Positions 37,661 to 51,165 of a stretch of DNA of 64,000 bases are shown piece after piece. Under the pieces are notes generated by a model. That model ran no database searches. It worked only from the letters and a program-made list of their open reading frames with translations, and was not told the DNA's origin. Source of the DNA: Diphasiastrum complanatum (taxonomy: Eukaryota > Streptophyta > Lycopodiopsida > Lycopodiales > Lycopodiaceae); contig CM055094.1 of the NCBI GenBank assembly GCA_029204225.1, forward strand, positions 65,490,293 through 65,554,292, in the 5' to 3' direction. The position numbers were made by a program, and so were the translations under genes. How positions within the stretch are numbered: the first letter of the stretch is position 1; every line of letters begins with the position of its first letter.

Positions 37661-37980
37661 GAATATTGGTCATAAAGCCCACGCCTCGAGGTGGACTCCC
37701 ATCCCAGGTGCTCTTGCGTGGCCGCCGTGGGCGGACCCGAAACCGGAGAGGGAAGAGCCAAAGTCGAACGGGACAGCAGGGGTGATGACCACAAGGGTGC
37801 GAAGTTTACTCCTCTGCACTCAAGGGATGATGGAAAAACAGGAGGGCCGAAGGCCCCCTGCACGAAAGCATGTTGTCATGCCCTCTACTTGTTGATAAAA
37901 GGTGGTGGCGCCCTTTATTCATCCTTCAGGGGCTATGGTGAAAAGGATTGGGCGCTAGGACCCTGATAACAAACAAAGCA
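37661..37980. other. GC-rich island of unknown origin
   Basis: About 300 bp of clearly higher G+C than both flanks, with CGTGGCCGCCGTGGGCGG and GGCCGAAGGCCCCC words. A 91-codon open frame crosses it but shows no domain. I cannot match it to rRNA, tRNA or a known element. Confidence 0.4.
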
Positions 37981-40012
37981 GGATCGATCTACCTTATAGA
38001 ATCCCTACACAAAGATTTTGTACATGAGTTGTACTTGTTGATCTAGATGCAATAAGTTTATTCTTAGAAGACACATGAGTTGTAATACAAGGAATCAAGA
38101 GACCAATTGTCAAGAGTTTGTTGTGGAAAGAAAAAATTACTTGCGTGGCCAAGGAGGATGGCCTTAAAAAAGAATCTATAGTAGTGTAGCTAGGAATATA
38201 AGAGTCTTTCATAGCTTCATTAATGTTTGAGCATGATGAACGAACCTCTAGAGAAAACCTGTAGCAGTGGATCAATAGAAACATATTTAGATATGGATCG
38301 CTATAGTAGTAGGTTCGTGGCACAACCAATTAACCATGTGGTTGTGAGCCGCATGAGGTTAATCCTTTGTGCTTATTAATCAACAAAAATGTGTGTGCAC
38401 ATTCCTAATCCATGCGGCTGTCATTAGCGCTAGTTTTCAACACACCGATTCATACTTAATCGTGTGTTTATCAATCAACAAAAATGTGTTTGTATAGCCA
38501 TCATCCAAGTGACTGTCATCAGCGCTGGCCTTCAACACATTACTACATACCAAATACTTCTGCTAACTATGTTGCATCAGACGAATGTGTTGGTTGCTAT
38601 GAACAATAGTGGGGAAGAAATTTCAGCAAGCCACGTATCAGAAAGGAGGATCCTCAGGTGCTTAGTGGATTGAATGGCTTTTTCAACAAAGGCAATAAAC
38701 CACAACAAGTCGTTACGGTTGCCTATTCACACAGGACCACTGACTCTTTCTTAGATTCAAACCTGGTTATTTCCTTCAAGTGTAAATATGTTTCAATAAA
38801 GGTTCATATTTTGCTGCACCAGCGACTGTTGGAACCTATCTATAAGGTTGATTTTGAAGAAAGACAAGACTTCAACGATATGTAACAAAATACCCTCCAA
38901 AGATCAAGTTTGTAGATCATAACATATGTCTCTTCCAGTGTATTGTTTACTTGCATAGACTTGCTATGTTTATTTGAGTAGACTTGGCCTACAACATCTA
39001 AGTGGAACTATGCCTTGTTTGTGCCTACACCATCTGTGCAAACCTGCGCTTTGTTTACCTCAGGGCCATTTGAACCTAACCTATAAAGGGTAACTTCAAT
39101 CTAGAAAAACAGAGCGTAGACAACACGTTACAGCCCTAACTTTATATGAGATATAATTGTATTGCATATAGAGGAGCGACACATGCACACGATTGCATCC
39201 CATATACATACTTGTCCATAGTGGCTGATGCACAAACTCAAAAGGGGCGCCCCAGCCTGCCCCCCCCCTCTACATATAAAATTTGTGAGCATGAATTCAA
39301 CATTCGTGAGGGACCCTTAATATCTCCATGATTCTAAAAGAGAGAGAGGGAGTAAAAAAAGGCTCCCTTTTTAATCCACGTACACAAGCCATTAGCCGCA
39401 TATGAGATGCATTCGTATGCATGTTGCCTTTATCAAGGCTCCGCATAAGAAACAATTGTGAGTTTGCCCATCAATGTGCCTTAGAGGCACGCATGTGTCG
39501 CCGTTTGGGCTTGATGCAATGGCCGATGTTGCCTTAGCCTCAACTTGCCCGCGATTTGGTGCCGTCAAAAATTTGCTTGAGAGATTTGGTGAAGGTTTGA
39601 GGCAACAACAAAATTTGTGGGCACCCAAAGTTACACGAGCACCTTGAATTTTGTGGGTACCCGATTTCCCACAATCACAATGAGGAACATGATTTTTTTT
39701 AGGCTTTGCTTATGGGTTTATTACCCATGCTACTGAGCACCATGTCATTTATTGCCGCCCAAGAACTTTGGTTTAAAAAAAATACGTGTGGCTAAGGTTG
39801 TCCAAGCTCAAACACCCAACGTGCTTCTAAAATCCGACGGTCTCCCATGGATAACATATAAGTAGCCTTTGTGTAACTATGAATTGTAGTATATTAGTGT
39901 GCCTTGGAATGGGTTGGGTTTTGCAAGGCCGAGACTTGTATTATTGGGCTACCCAATTCATGGGGTGAAGTGGTCACTTCCACTTGAAATTTGAATCCAC
40001 CCTCAAAATATT
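37981..40012. other. Intergenic DNA with a ~105-bp tandem duplication
   Basis: 38352-38448 and 38457-38552 are diverged copies sharing ATCAACAAAAATGTGT, GACTGTCAT-AGCGCT and TTCAACACA. The remainder has no coding signal. It includes the upstream region of the zinc-finger gene. Confidence 0.5.
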
Positions 40013-40274
40013 TTGATCTCATTTGCCTTTTATTTTTGTTGGGCGGTTCATTCATACGAGAAAGAAAGAAGGAAAGGAAGAAGGCTGAGAGATGGGGGCA
40101 ACGATGTTGAGGGATGGCGAAAAGGGAGGGGGAGGGAGAGAGCAACTGCGACAAAGAGAGCGAGATGGCAGCTGAGGGTGGCAGAGGAGGATAGAGCAGC
40201 AGCACTGTCTCAGTTTGGAGAGCCGAAGAAGCCATAGCCACAAAGATACGGTATAGTAATTAGAGAGCGAGAAA
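40013..40274 (+). promoter_or_regulatory. Purine-rich 5' region of the zinc-finger gene
   Basis: An A/G-rich stretch (GAAAGAAAGAAGGAAAGGAAG, later GGGAGGGGGAGGGAGAG) precedes the ATG at 40275, as in many plant 5' untranslated regions. No clear TATA box is seen. The minus-strand open frame here is antisense and unsupported. Confidence 0.45.
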
Positions 40275-40884
40275 ATGCAGCCTACATCCACTTCTCCTCT
40301 GAGACCTGCACCTACGCCATGGCCGGTTGCACCACCCACTATTGCCCTGCCCATGCCGGCGGTCCCACTTGTCATGGCGGCACCACCACCAGGAACAGGC
40401 GCAACGGCGGCACCAGCAGCTGCAGGAGGATTGGGAGGCGAAGCAGCGGCAAGTCCTGCTGTTATGAACATTCCCCCACTCATGGCGGCACAGCCTGGAG
40501 GCTCGGCAGCAAGCGCAGGGCAAGGGCAGGTGATGGGATCCGCTGCCCTGGAGGCGATGGGGTTTGTAGCGGGTGAGGTAAGTGGGATGGTGGCACTACC
40601 AATTCCTCGGGAGCGCAAGAAGCACAAGTGTTCTGTTTGCGGCAACATTACCCGTGCCAAGTGAGTGTGAACAAATCCATCGTCTCTTTATTCACGCTTT
40701 CATCACTTGGGTCTTTTGTGATGTGTGCCTGAATTGGGTTTGAATACGTTTTGCTTTGCTGCTCAACAGAGCGGCGTGACCGCCTTCGCCCAGCTACTTA
40801 TGTGTATCGGATCACCTTCTGCTTTTGTAAACGACATGATGTCTTTCCTATCCTGTAATTCTTTCTCATAAATTTTGAAATTGA

Positions 40885-40962
<78 letters not shown>

Positions 40963-43900
40963 CGAGAGATTTATTTATTGTCGGTACCAAAAAGTGTTTG
41001 GTTGTGGAGCCGGTTCCATCCCACCACGCCAGTAGGGTGAGCTGGGTTGGGGGCAAAACGGTTGAAACTCAACCGGTTCCACAACATAGTTCTCAATTTG
41101 ATTGTTTTTTGAAATTTTTTTGGTGGGTTGTCCTACCTTATACCAGGGTTCATTCGCACAATAACACAATTGAAGTTGCTTCTATAGCTCATAAGACGAA
41201 TAGTTTGCATTCCAACTGATTTTCCATCAAGTGGGAGTACAACTTGTCCTTTCAACAAAAAGAGACTACGAATCAACAACTGGACTCTGTCTGTGTCTGA
41301 TTGAAGGACAAACCTAACGTATCATAGAAACATAATTTCACGAGTTATGGATCTTTTTTTAGGACAAGTTTAGTACTCAACCCCTTGGACAAAGCTTTTT
41401 CTTATCGTTGATAAGTTGGACTCATGGTCCATTTTTGTAATATTCGGTAGATAAGCTCAGGTTGATTGGGTCAGGAACTAAGTGGTAGCACGTATACCCT
41501 CTTGGGACCTATGACCATACTGATGCCTTGATTTGGTAGCTTCCTTGAGGCTCCCTTGAGGTCTTCTAAAATAGGACGAGTGTAGTAGTTGAGCTATTGC
41601 ATGCTCTAACCCATTGCACTTGGTGACTTAAGTTCTTTGTAGGAGCCCCAAGTTGCAGTTTTTTTGTTTGGAGAATCTACGACTATCTTCATCTGCTCAA
41701 TGATTGTTCATGCAATGATCTAATATGGATTTTGCTATTCCATTCATCTTCCATTTCCATTATTTCGGTGCCTTATGTGTTGTGTATGTTCTCACTCGAT
41801 GTTAGAGCACTTTCGAAGCACAGTTGAAACCAAATGATTAAAATGTCCAAATGTTCAAAATCTTCTTCCCACTTTTAAGTGTGTTGGATTAAAAAAATAT
41901 TGAAGGTATCATATGAAAAATTGGCCATTAGCATTATAGATATGGGTTGATTATAGTGCATAAGTAACAAGCAATGCCAAATTCGTTTTCACTTGTTTAG
42001 GTCCCAAAAGTTGGAAGGGTCTTTTGTGGTTTTTGGAATTAGCTTCAGTATTTTTTTCATAAAGCCCACCTTTCAATTGCTTTTGAAATGGGGGCATTTT
42101 TGAATGTCTTTGGAAGCTCCACCAAACAAGTTTGGTTAGAAAACTGATTCCAAGGATGATTGAGACCATCTTCTTACCCTTCAAGGGATCCTTATGGTAG
42201 TTCATCTTTGGAAATACAACTTTCTAGCTAGTGCTAGGCTCGTTCACCTCTCATTGTTGCCAAGAGCCTTGTTTTTGGGCAAAATTTTGATAAGAAAGGG
42301 TCTCTACCGCTTCAACGTTGATAAAGGAGTTTTATGACCCTTACATAAATTTGCTTATAAATCTAGCCAGCTTCGTGCCACGATAAAATATGTACCCCCT
42401 ACTTGCAATCTATCTTCGAGCCCAATCACCTCTTACTAGGTTAGCTCTATGGTTCCTAATTTGCAAGCCCGAGTTGCTACCCACTCCATCTATCCGACGT
42501 AAGATTTCTACCCACCCCTGATTTTCAATGTGTCTTGGTATCCCATGATATTCTATTGTCACTCCTGTTGATTCAGCTGCTACTAGTCTGCTGCTAAAAC
42601 ACATGTTGTGTCTAATTCTGCGTTCTTTAGGCAATGCATTTCTGAGAAGAAGATTGCACAGTGAATCTATGTCTTGGATTGTAAAAACCTCAATTGTCCC
42701 CAGACACATTGGGGTAGAGATTGCATGGAACCCCCTACTGTCGATGCTACTATATTTTATCATGAGGTTGAAGAGGGAGTTGATTCTAACCTATATGTTT
42801 ACAGCATTCAGGAGTTAATCAAAGATACTATCCATTGATGTTGTTCAGTGCAAAAAAAATTCAGCAAGCAAAAGCATTCTCTCTTTTTCTCCCACAAAAT
42901 TATAACAACACTGAAATTTTCCAGCAAATACAATCCTCTTGTTTTTGCAAATTCTAATCTTAGAAATGAGTAAACTACTGCAAGTCGGATCAGTTGAACT
43001 TAGCCATTATCGGCTCTGATACCATGTTAGAAATCAAAGCACACAGTCACCATTCACCATAGAGGAGAGGAGTGAGAGAGAACACACATTGCTTGCATAA
43101 ACTAACATCATTATCCCTCACGGGATACATACAAATATTTGGAACCCATAGATGTCACCTCATTTCTTACGAAGTCAGAAAAACAATGGCATAGAACCCC
43201 AAAAGTCAAACTCAAAAACTAAGAGCTGCTTGAGAAGATGAAACAACTAGTGTCCCTACCCAGCTGGTCTAAATAGTTCCGAAGTCCCCTTTAGTCATTA
43301 CAATTCATGGGTACATTTGAGTGCATCACTGATGCAATAAATAACTTTTAGCATAATGCAACTAACAAGGACAAATTGTTGGATACTAAACTCTAGTAAC
43401 CAATCTACTATTGATGTGGCACACTATCAACATATGTAGAATGGTCTTGATGTCATCCAACATAGATGGGAAAGTCATACTCTCAAGAAGTAGTGTGATA
43501 CATAGCTTGCTTGTGCTATTTGGGCTTATTTGGGCTAGTAGACCTGATCCAAGACATATACAACACTAGGTATGTATAATTGGAAAAGAGCTTATTGCAA
43601 TACTTATTCTGGCAGCACACATCTTTAATCAAATGCTATGCCCTTTCATGTATCCATGTTGCATCATAGGAAGTGCTTTTCACACTTAAGGAGGTGCACA
43701 CATCCACTCTTTTCAGGGCCCTTAGAGGTTGACGGGCATCCAAAATCATATTGGAGACATTGTTGAATTTGGCTGATTTTTTATGCTAACCCATTCAGTA
43801 TGAGATCATTTTTGGAATAGTCCTCATCCTACAAGACAAAGCAGTTATGCCCTAGATCCACGGAGTCTCAAAAATTTGACTCTCAAGTCACTTATGGGTT

Positions 43901-46900
43901 CAATTCTCAATTCTGATGTCTCCAAAAATCTCCATTCGTTTTAAAAGAGAAGTGTCTCCTCTGCTCCTACGAAACATGCTCTACAATTTACAAAGAAAAA
44001 CTCTTTGCTACATTATGTGCCTATGACATGGATGACGACATTTCCAAATTAAAAAGAGAGATCATATTCCATTGCAGCATACCAGAAAACAAGCATTGGT
44101 AAGTACAAAATCTGGTTGGCATATGAAAGAATCATTATACTATTCTTGTGAAGAAAGTAAAAGCCACTTTAATCATGAGGTCAATACCACTTTCAGTCAT
44201 GAGATCAATTCTAGATCTAGTGCATGGCATGGCTAGCTCTTGTGCAATTGTAGGCACAAACCAATAAAGCAAGAGAAAGTTCTTTGAACACAAAAAACGA
44301 ACAAATCACAATAGATAATACTAGGCACTGCATTGTGATGGATTTAGGATCGGACGATACCACTCACAAGAACATCTATAGTATGGATGCTTAATTTCAC
44401 ATTGTGATGGATTTGGAATGAAACAATAACCACTCACTAGAACATTTGAAGTATGGATGTTCAATTTTGCAAAAATGTCCAATAATTGCTGACACTTGTG
44501 ACTTGATAATCGACCATGGCTACAATGACTTGACCAAGGCTAGTTGAAATTTGAAAACTAGTAAAATATATTGCATTGGAAAAAAGATTCTCAGTAATGA
44601 ATGGATAGGCATTGACCTATAGGGTTTTGACTTCAACACAAGACCCAACAACTCTCCGTGTAGGGGATGGCGATTGATGCTTATTTGGTATTCTTTACAG
44701 AAGATTGCTACTGATTCATTTTTTATAGGCTACTACGCACTCCATTGATGTTGAATTTGTGAAGTAACAATAGTTACTTCATAAGTATTGCATAGGCACC
44801 AAACAACTGCTTATAAGAAATAAGCTAGTATCTTTCAAATCTATGCCTTAGCATGTCTACTTTGTACCATCATGAGTTATCGTCATACCTTGTTGTGCTG
44901 GGTTCAAAATGACCTCTAAAGACGTAACTCAACACCAAAAATGATATCATACAAATGGAGATAATGTAGAGCTCCAGCTATGTTGGAAAGTCACCAAACT
45001 AGGGATGCTCTTAAAGGCATTAGTGAGCACTGAGCAACCTTTGCAAACAAGGCATGGGTTGTATCTTGGGGTACTGAATACAACATAGAGAACTCAACTA
45101 TCAGTGGAGGTGAATACGCAATGCATGTGGATGGTCATTGAGGAATTTGTCCTCTAATAGTGCTGAGAATTGTTGAAGGCAGCCTTACGATCTACTTTTG
45201 TTGTGTGGAGGAGCACAAGAGTAGTAGCATAGAAAGTCCTGATGTTTCTGAAGGTTTTCTATACTAGCCCATTTGCACATTGTTTTACACACATTTGGGT
45301 TTAGGGTTATTGATTGGGTTGAAGAGGTCACAAAACAGTCCACAAGGGTCAGCCATGAAGGAGATTGCACTTAATTTGTTGCTTCATAAATGTGTTGGAG
45401 AGTAATGCCTATTTTACCCCTTTTGGCTAAGCACTATTTAGGTTGTAAGTTGTACATAACTCATGGGGCATGTTATAAATTAAATACATGAGACCCCCCT
45501 TTTGTAAGTTGAGTAAATTAGTGCAAGTGGCCCACTTGGCCAAGTAGCTCACTCCTATGGTTGACACCTAGACTTTCTATGCATGTATATGAGGTGCTTG
45601 CCTCACAAGGGACTTGGAGGACCCACGCCCTCCTCTCTCTCTCTAGCAATCCATTTTCTCTTCTAACTTTTGGTGTTGTGAGGTGCTTATGCAATTCTCC
45701 TTGTATGTGATGTTTTCCATAGCCAAGTTTTTCAAGCTTTCATAGTGATCTAGTGTTGAAGTTAAGATACTCCATAGCTGGGTCTTGCAAATCATCATGG
45801 TATCAGAGCAGGTTGTCTAGCCTGTGAGTCTGTGAGTGAGAGAAACTTCAGTGCTCAGATTCTTGAGAAGATTCTCATCTTCTACAAGCACCTCAATCTT
45901 GAAAGAGGGAGCTTTTGATCCATAGGAGTCAGATCAGGTTGAGTCTTGCACTGTTGGAGAGCTATTGGCCAGGAGAGTGGGATGATCCAAAAACTTTCTA
46001 ATTTTGGTTGAGTTTTGGGAAGTCTTTCTGGAGGAGCTTACACAAAAGTAGGGCGCATTTTTTGTAGGGGCTTTTGGTTTCTATTCCAATAGGGGCCTAG
46101 TGCTTGTGCTAGTAAGGCCATACGAAGTGGCAAAGTCAAAAGCGGGAGTTGAAGGGTTGCCTTGAAGTGGCTACATACCCTAGTCTAGGGTCAAACCCTA
46201 GTTGCTGGAAGTTGTTTCTTTTCTGATCTTTTTCAGGTTGAGCTTCTGTTTGAGCACAAATTATAGCATGGCTAGTCTTGGGGAGAGTTTGCTGGTTGAA
46301 TCTAGCAAACTTGATGGCACAAACTACAGAGTGTGGAAGTTCAAGATGGCTAACATCTTGATGGACAGGAATTGCTGGGAGTTGATGGTAGGTAGAGAGC
46401 CTGTACCAACATCTGATCCTGAATTGAAGGACTACATAAACAGGAGACAGAAAGCTCATAGGATGATCAATCTTTCTGTCAAGGACAACATTATTCCTCA
46501 CATTTGCAATGCAAAGGATGCAGCTGATGCTTGGACTATTCTGAATGAAGTCTATGTTCGAAACAATGGATTCAGCCAGGCTTGGGTATTTGCAAAGCAG
46601 GTTACATACTCTCAAGATGGAAGCAGGTGCAACAATTGGTGATCACATCACAAAGGTCAAGGACCTTATGGACCAACTTGCTTTAGTTGGAGAGACAATA
46701 AGTGACATGACTATTGTTCTTATAGTCTTGAATAGTTTGTCATTCAACTATCAAGACTATGTGATGTCCCTTTCTGCTAGGGAGAAACTCCCAACCTTTG
46801 GGGAGTTATGTGGTCTTCTTTTATAGGAGGAGATGAGGAGGAAGAATCTTTCTGAAAGGGAAGATAATCCAGAACATGCATTTGCTTCTAAGAAGAAGCT

Positions 46901-49900
46901 GAGCTTTCAGAAGAAAGGCAAAGGCAAAGGGAAGAACTCAAAGCAAAACTTGGAGCAGCAGGTGTCCAAGTTACAGGTTGGAGAAGGGTCACACCAATTC
47001 CTCATCTACACCCAAGAGGAAGGGCAACTGCAACTATTTCGCAAGTATGGGCATTTTGCTTTTGAATGTAGGAAGAGGCAAAGTGATCAGAAGAAGGGAC
47101 AGAACCAGCAGGGTCACTTTGGTTGCAGGAGAAGAGCAATCTGGTGGGCTTGATCTATTCATTGCAGCCCTATCATCTGAATCCACATTTGGAGGATGGT
47201 ACATTGATTCTGGAGCCTCAAAGCACATGACACCTCATAGTCATCGGTTCAATACCTATGAGGAGACAGGGGACCTGGAGACAACTCTACACATGAGGTG
47301 AGGGGCTAAGGCATAGTTCCAGTGCAGCTGTCATCAGGTGAGGTGAAGGTAATCAAGAGTGTGTTGCATGTACCAGGGTTGGCTAAGAACTTGCTATCTC
47401 TTGGTGCCATTACCAAACAAAACATGTTGGTGGAGTTTGACGAATCTACCTGTTTGGTAAAAGACAACAATTTATATGGGTGACTGCAGATTTTATATTT
47501 CGAGACGAGAGTCCATTTTTGGCAGGAGGAGTATGACTCCTTTGAGAATGACACATGGGAGCTCACTACATTGCCAAAAGGGAAGCAACCAATAGGTTGC
47601 AAGTGGGTCTATAAGACCAAGTTTCATGCCAATGGAACAGTGGACAAGTACAAGGCAAGGTTGGTGGCGAAAGGCTACGCCCAGCAGGAGGGGCTAGACT
47701 ATGATGAGACATTCGCACCTGTTGCTAAGATGACATCTATCAGGACCATTTTGGCCTTAGCCTCATATTTTGATTGGGGTGTCCATCAAAAAAATGGATG
47801 TCAAGAGTGCCTTTCTTAATGGGCACCTTCAGGAGGAGGTTTACATGGAACAACCGCAGGGGTTTGAGATAACAGGCAAGATGTCCCTGTCTAAACCAAC
47901 GCTATGCGCATCAATGTGGAGCCAAATGTACCGTGAGTGCTCATCACGACTGATGAACTAAAAAATAGGGTGCAGTGACTCCTTGTATAGGCAAGCAACC
48001 CCACCAGAACCTCTACCACTGGCAGATCTCATCTCATGTTGATAGACCGAGTCCCATCTGTAGCTTGGAAAAGTCGGCAATTCCCTCTCTTGACTCTCAT
48101 GAGTCTCAATCAAAAGTAATAGATCTCTCTCACCAATGAAGTCAATCAGATTACTAGCAATGGGCGATGAGTGTATGTCATTACAATCTTAAATCCCAGT
48201 CTGCAAGTGGTGTGGATGGGGCCCCAGTATGCTCCCAATACCAGGTGCCCTAATTCCCTAATTCTTGGAATCCTTAGACACATTGTTAATGTATCAAATT
48301 CGACCATCCCTGTAGATAACACGTCTGCCTGTCACTTTAACTTCTTGGAAGGCTTTACGCCTCTCCTCAACCAGTATGTACATAAGATCATCATCCATAT
48401 AAATTTGAGAACCTTGTAGCTTGGCTCTACAACGTAAAGTATCGCGACGATTCTCTAGGGATGCAAAACGGAGGATTAGGGTAGCATTATCCCTTGTTCT
48501 TCTCCATGTTGAATCTAGATCTCTAGTATGGTGCTCAAGTGTAGTTTCAAGGAAGCCTTTTACTTTTTCAAGAGCATTTTGAGCATCCACAATGTCCCCT
48601 ACTCTAATATTGAATGATTTTTATGCCCTAGCATTTTGGGTCATTTTTTAAGGGTTAAAAATGAAAACCGTTTCCCAACAAAAGGTGTTATGGGAACAAA
48701 CGTTTCAACCCTGATGGGGAAATGACCGTTTCCTAGGGGGCATTTCCCATGTTCGGGGAAACAAGATATGTTGGGAAATGCATTTCCCATCCGAAAAGGT
48801 TCGGGAAACTATGACATTGTTTGGTGTGTGGTGCAATTAGGAGCGTATGAAATGTTTCCGATAACAGTAAAGAAAAATGTACTTCAGTATGACTGCTAAT
48901 AGCACAAAGTGGACCTAGAAATGAATGTGTAACTATCAAAACAATGTGAGAGAGAAGAAAGAAAGAAAGAAAGAAAGCTTTATTAACGTCTTTTCCATTC
49001 CAAAAGGCATATAAGACGAACAAGTACATCAGATAGGATGACACCAAGACGGAGCAATGCCGTCAAACAACATAACTAAAACCAAACTAACTAAGAAGAG
49101 AATAATGTCCAGGATTATATGGTACGAAGACCATTTATAGATTCAACTGGCATTTAACTCTGAACAATAGATATCTCATCAATAGCAACAGGTTTAACAT
49201 CTACAAATTGAATGATACCATCCTTGTAGATCATCCGCTTTGCATTCGTTAGAGCCTCCTGTTTTGCCTTTTTCCCTCCTTGAACCTGAACGAAAGTAAG
49301 GTCTTCATCCATGTATATCGTGGTACCCCGCAGTGTAGATCTCTTCGCTAGCACTTCATGACGACCAGTTGCAGATGCAAAGCGTATGACAAGAGTACTT
49401 GGATCCTTCTTAGGCCGCCATGCAGTATCCATATCTTTGTGGTGGTGTTGAAGACTATCTTCAAGAAACTTTTTAGCTTCACCAACAACATCATGGGAGT
49501 TCGTAATACCTGACCCAGACATTAAGAGCCTTTTGCTCTCGCAAACGGCTCTCGGTGAACGTAGCTGAGATAAATGAAGATGGAGGTGGTAGAGCACATC
49601 TGCCCAAGATCGGACAATGTTTTGATGTTGTTCCACTTGACTTTCAAGCTGTTGGGTCTTAGCTAAAGTAGTCGAATGAGAGAGCCTCAGAGGAAGCTTC
49701 GGTTTTGAATAGCTGCAACTTCTTTCTTGATATCATCGATAGACGAATCCAATTTCTGAAGATGAGATTGTACAACATGGATCATAGCTTCAAGAGAAGA
49801 AAGTTTTTCTCGATGGCTATTGAGATATTCATAAGAATTAAGTGATCTGCACGAATAACGGAGATCATAAAGGCTGGAGGCAGGAGTGATTCGTCTTCTG

Positions 49901-50326
49901 GGGTGTTCGGGTCAAAGGATCAGCTATAATGGATTCACTATTAGCAAGAATAGGATCTGACGGAGATTTAGGGATTGCAACTGGAATAGAAGGTGAAGGT
50001 GGTCTGAAATGGAAGAAGAAGACGACGAAGCAGATGAAGATGAAGAAGATGATAAAGCAGTGTTGGAGGGCAAAAGCCCCTTTACGGCGAGGCATTAGAA
50101 CTAGATCAGGCAGCAGGGCGTTGGATCAGAAATCTGCAGGCAGCTAGCAGCCGAAGAGAGCCAGCTAGCCTGCGATGGAGCAGTTGAAAAAGAGGATCAG
50201 CGATCAGAGAGGTGCAGGGCGGAGTCATCAGCGGGCTATAGACCAGTCAACAAGGGAGCTGCAAACTGCAACTGCAACGATGGAGGCATGGGGCATAGCC
50301 CAGCGATGGAGGCAGGGGCAGCGCCC

Positions 50327-50359
<33 letters not shown>

Positions 50360-51122
50360 GAGAGAGATGAAGAAGAAGAAGAAGAAGAAGAAAAGAAGCT
50401 TTATTAATGTCTTGTAGGTACCCGAAGGTACAAAAGACCAAAGATATACTTCTCAAGTATGTGATACTCAGGGAGCGTATAAAAATGTCTCCGTAAAAAA
50501 TAACATACTAAATAAAACTAGGGCACAAAACTAGGTCTGAAACATATCTCTGTACTAAAAATTAGAAAAGGAACTCAAATATCATGAAACCAAATCTAGC
50601 CTCAGAACTTGGCTGGAGCTGTAAATAGGACATGATCAGACTCATGGGATGCTCTGAACATGATGAGTGATGCAGCCGCTGTCTGGACCTGTGGGTACCG
50701 TGTCTCATACTATGTCTCAGAATGTGGGCACTATGTCTCAATCTGCTGGATATATGACTCGGTCTGATGCGCTAACGTCTATCCTGATGTCTATCTCTGA
50801 CAGGTATATCTGTGTCATCCTCCGATCTGGTGTCTGTATCCTCTGCATGTCTCTGTCGGCGTCTCGAGAAGAAATCTGTGATAGTAGTCTGGGCATTGAG
50901 AAGAAATCTGTGATAGTAGTCTGGGTATCCATACTGATCTGGTTGCTGGAGAAGGCCAGTCTCAGAAACATCATCTCTCGTATCATCAATGCTACACAGC
51001 GAGGATCCTCATATGTGATCAGAGACTGAAGTGATCTGGTGGAATCCCGATATAAACAATAGTATCGTCCTCTAATCTCATAATAGATAGGACATCTAAA
51101 TATGAAATGATACTCATCCTCA

Positions 51123-51165
<43 letters not shown>

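Larger units (their letters stand above)
40661..43012 (+). other. Intron 1, first part: compound microsatellite and unassigned DNA
   Basis: It starts GTGAGTGTG. A (TG)n(AG)n compound microsatellite spans about 40883-40958. From 41000 the sequence is AT-rich and non-coding. The part 42410-43012 lies between a primer site and an unknown minus-strand open frame, where a copia leader and Gag would be expected, but no Gag motif is visible. Confidence 0.5.
45393..47880 (+). mobile_element. Ty1-copia element A2, 5' LTR to RT start
   Basis: LTR 45393-45798, primer site 45799-45815, leader to 46267, Gag 46268-46826 (frameshift near 46560), damaged zinc knuckle and protease (to about 47300), pre-integrase remnant, then a jump past the whole integrase to the start of reverse transcriptase (about 47520-47880). 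It ends abruptly at LINE sequence. No 3' LTR is present. It is the same family as A1, in the same orientation as the zinc-finger gene and inside its intron. Confidence 0.9.

Noticed and set aside
37691-37966. 91-codon frame in the GC-rich island
   Set aside because: No motif, and the opposite strand is equally open; explained by composition.
40052-40660. 202-codon minus-strand frame opposite the zinc-finger exon
   Set aside because: It is antisense to a GC-rich exon whose plus-strand reading has consensus splice sites and continues into exon 2; the minus reading has no domain.
40661-40800. Nearby second exon at 40773 (CGGCGTGACC)
   Set aside because: With the CAG acceptor the frame stops at once (GCG GCG TGA). 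A later AG gives an open frame but no Cys/His ligands, while 51412 completes the cluster exactly.
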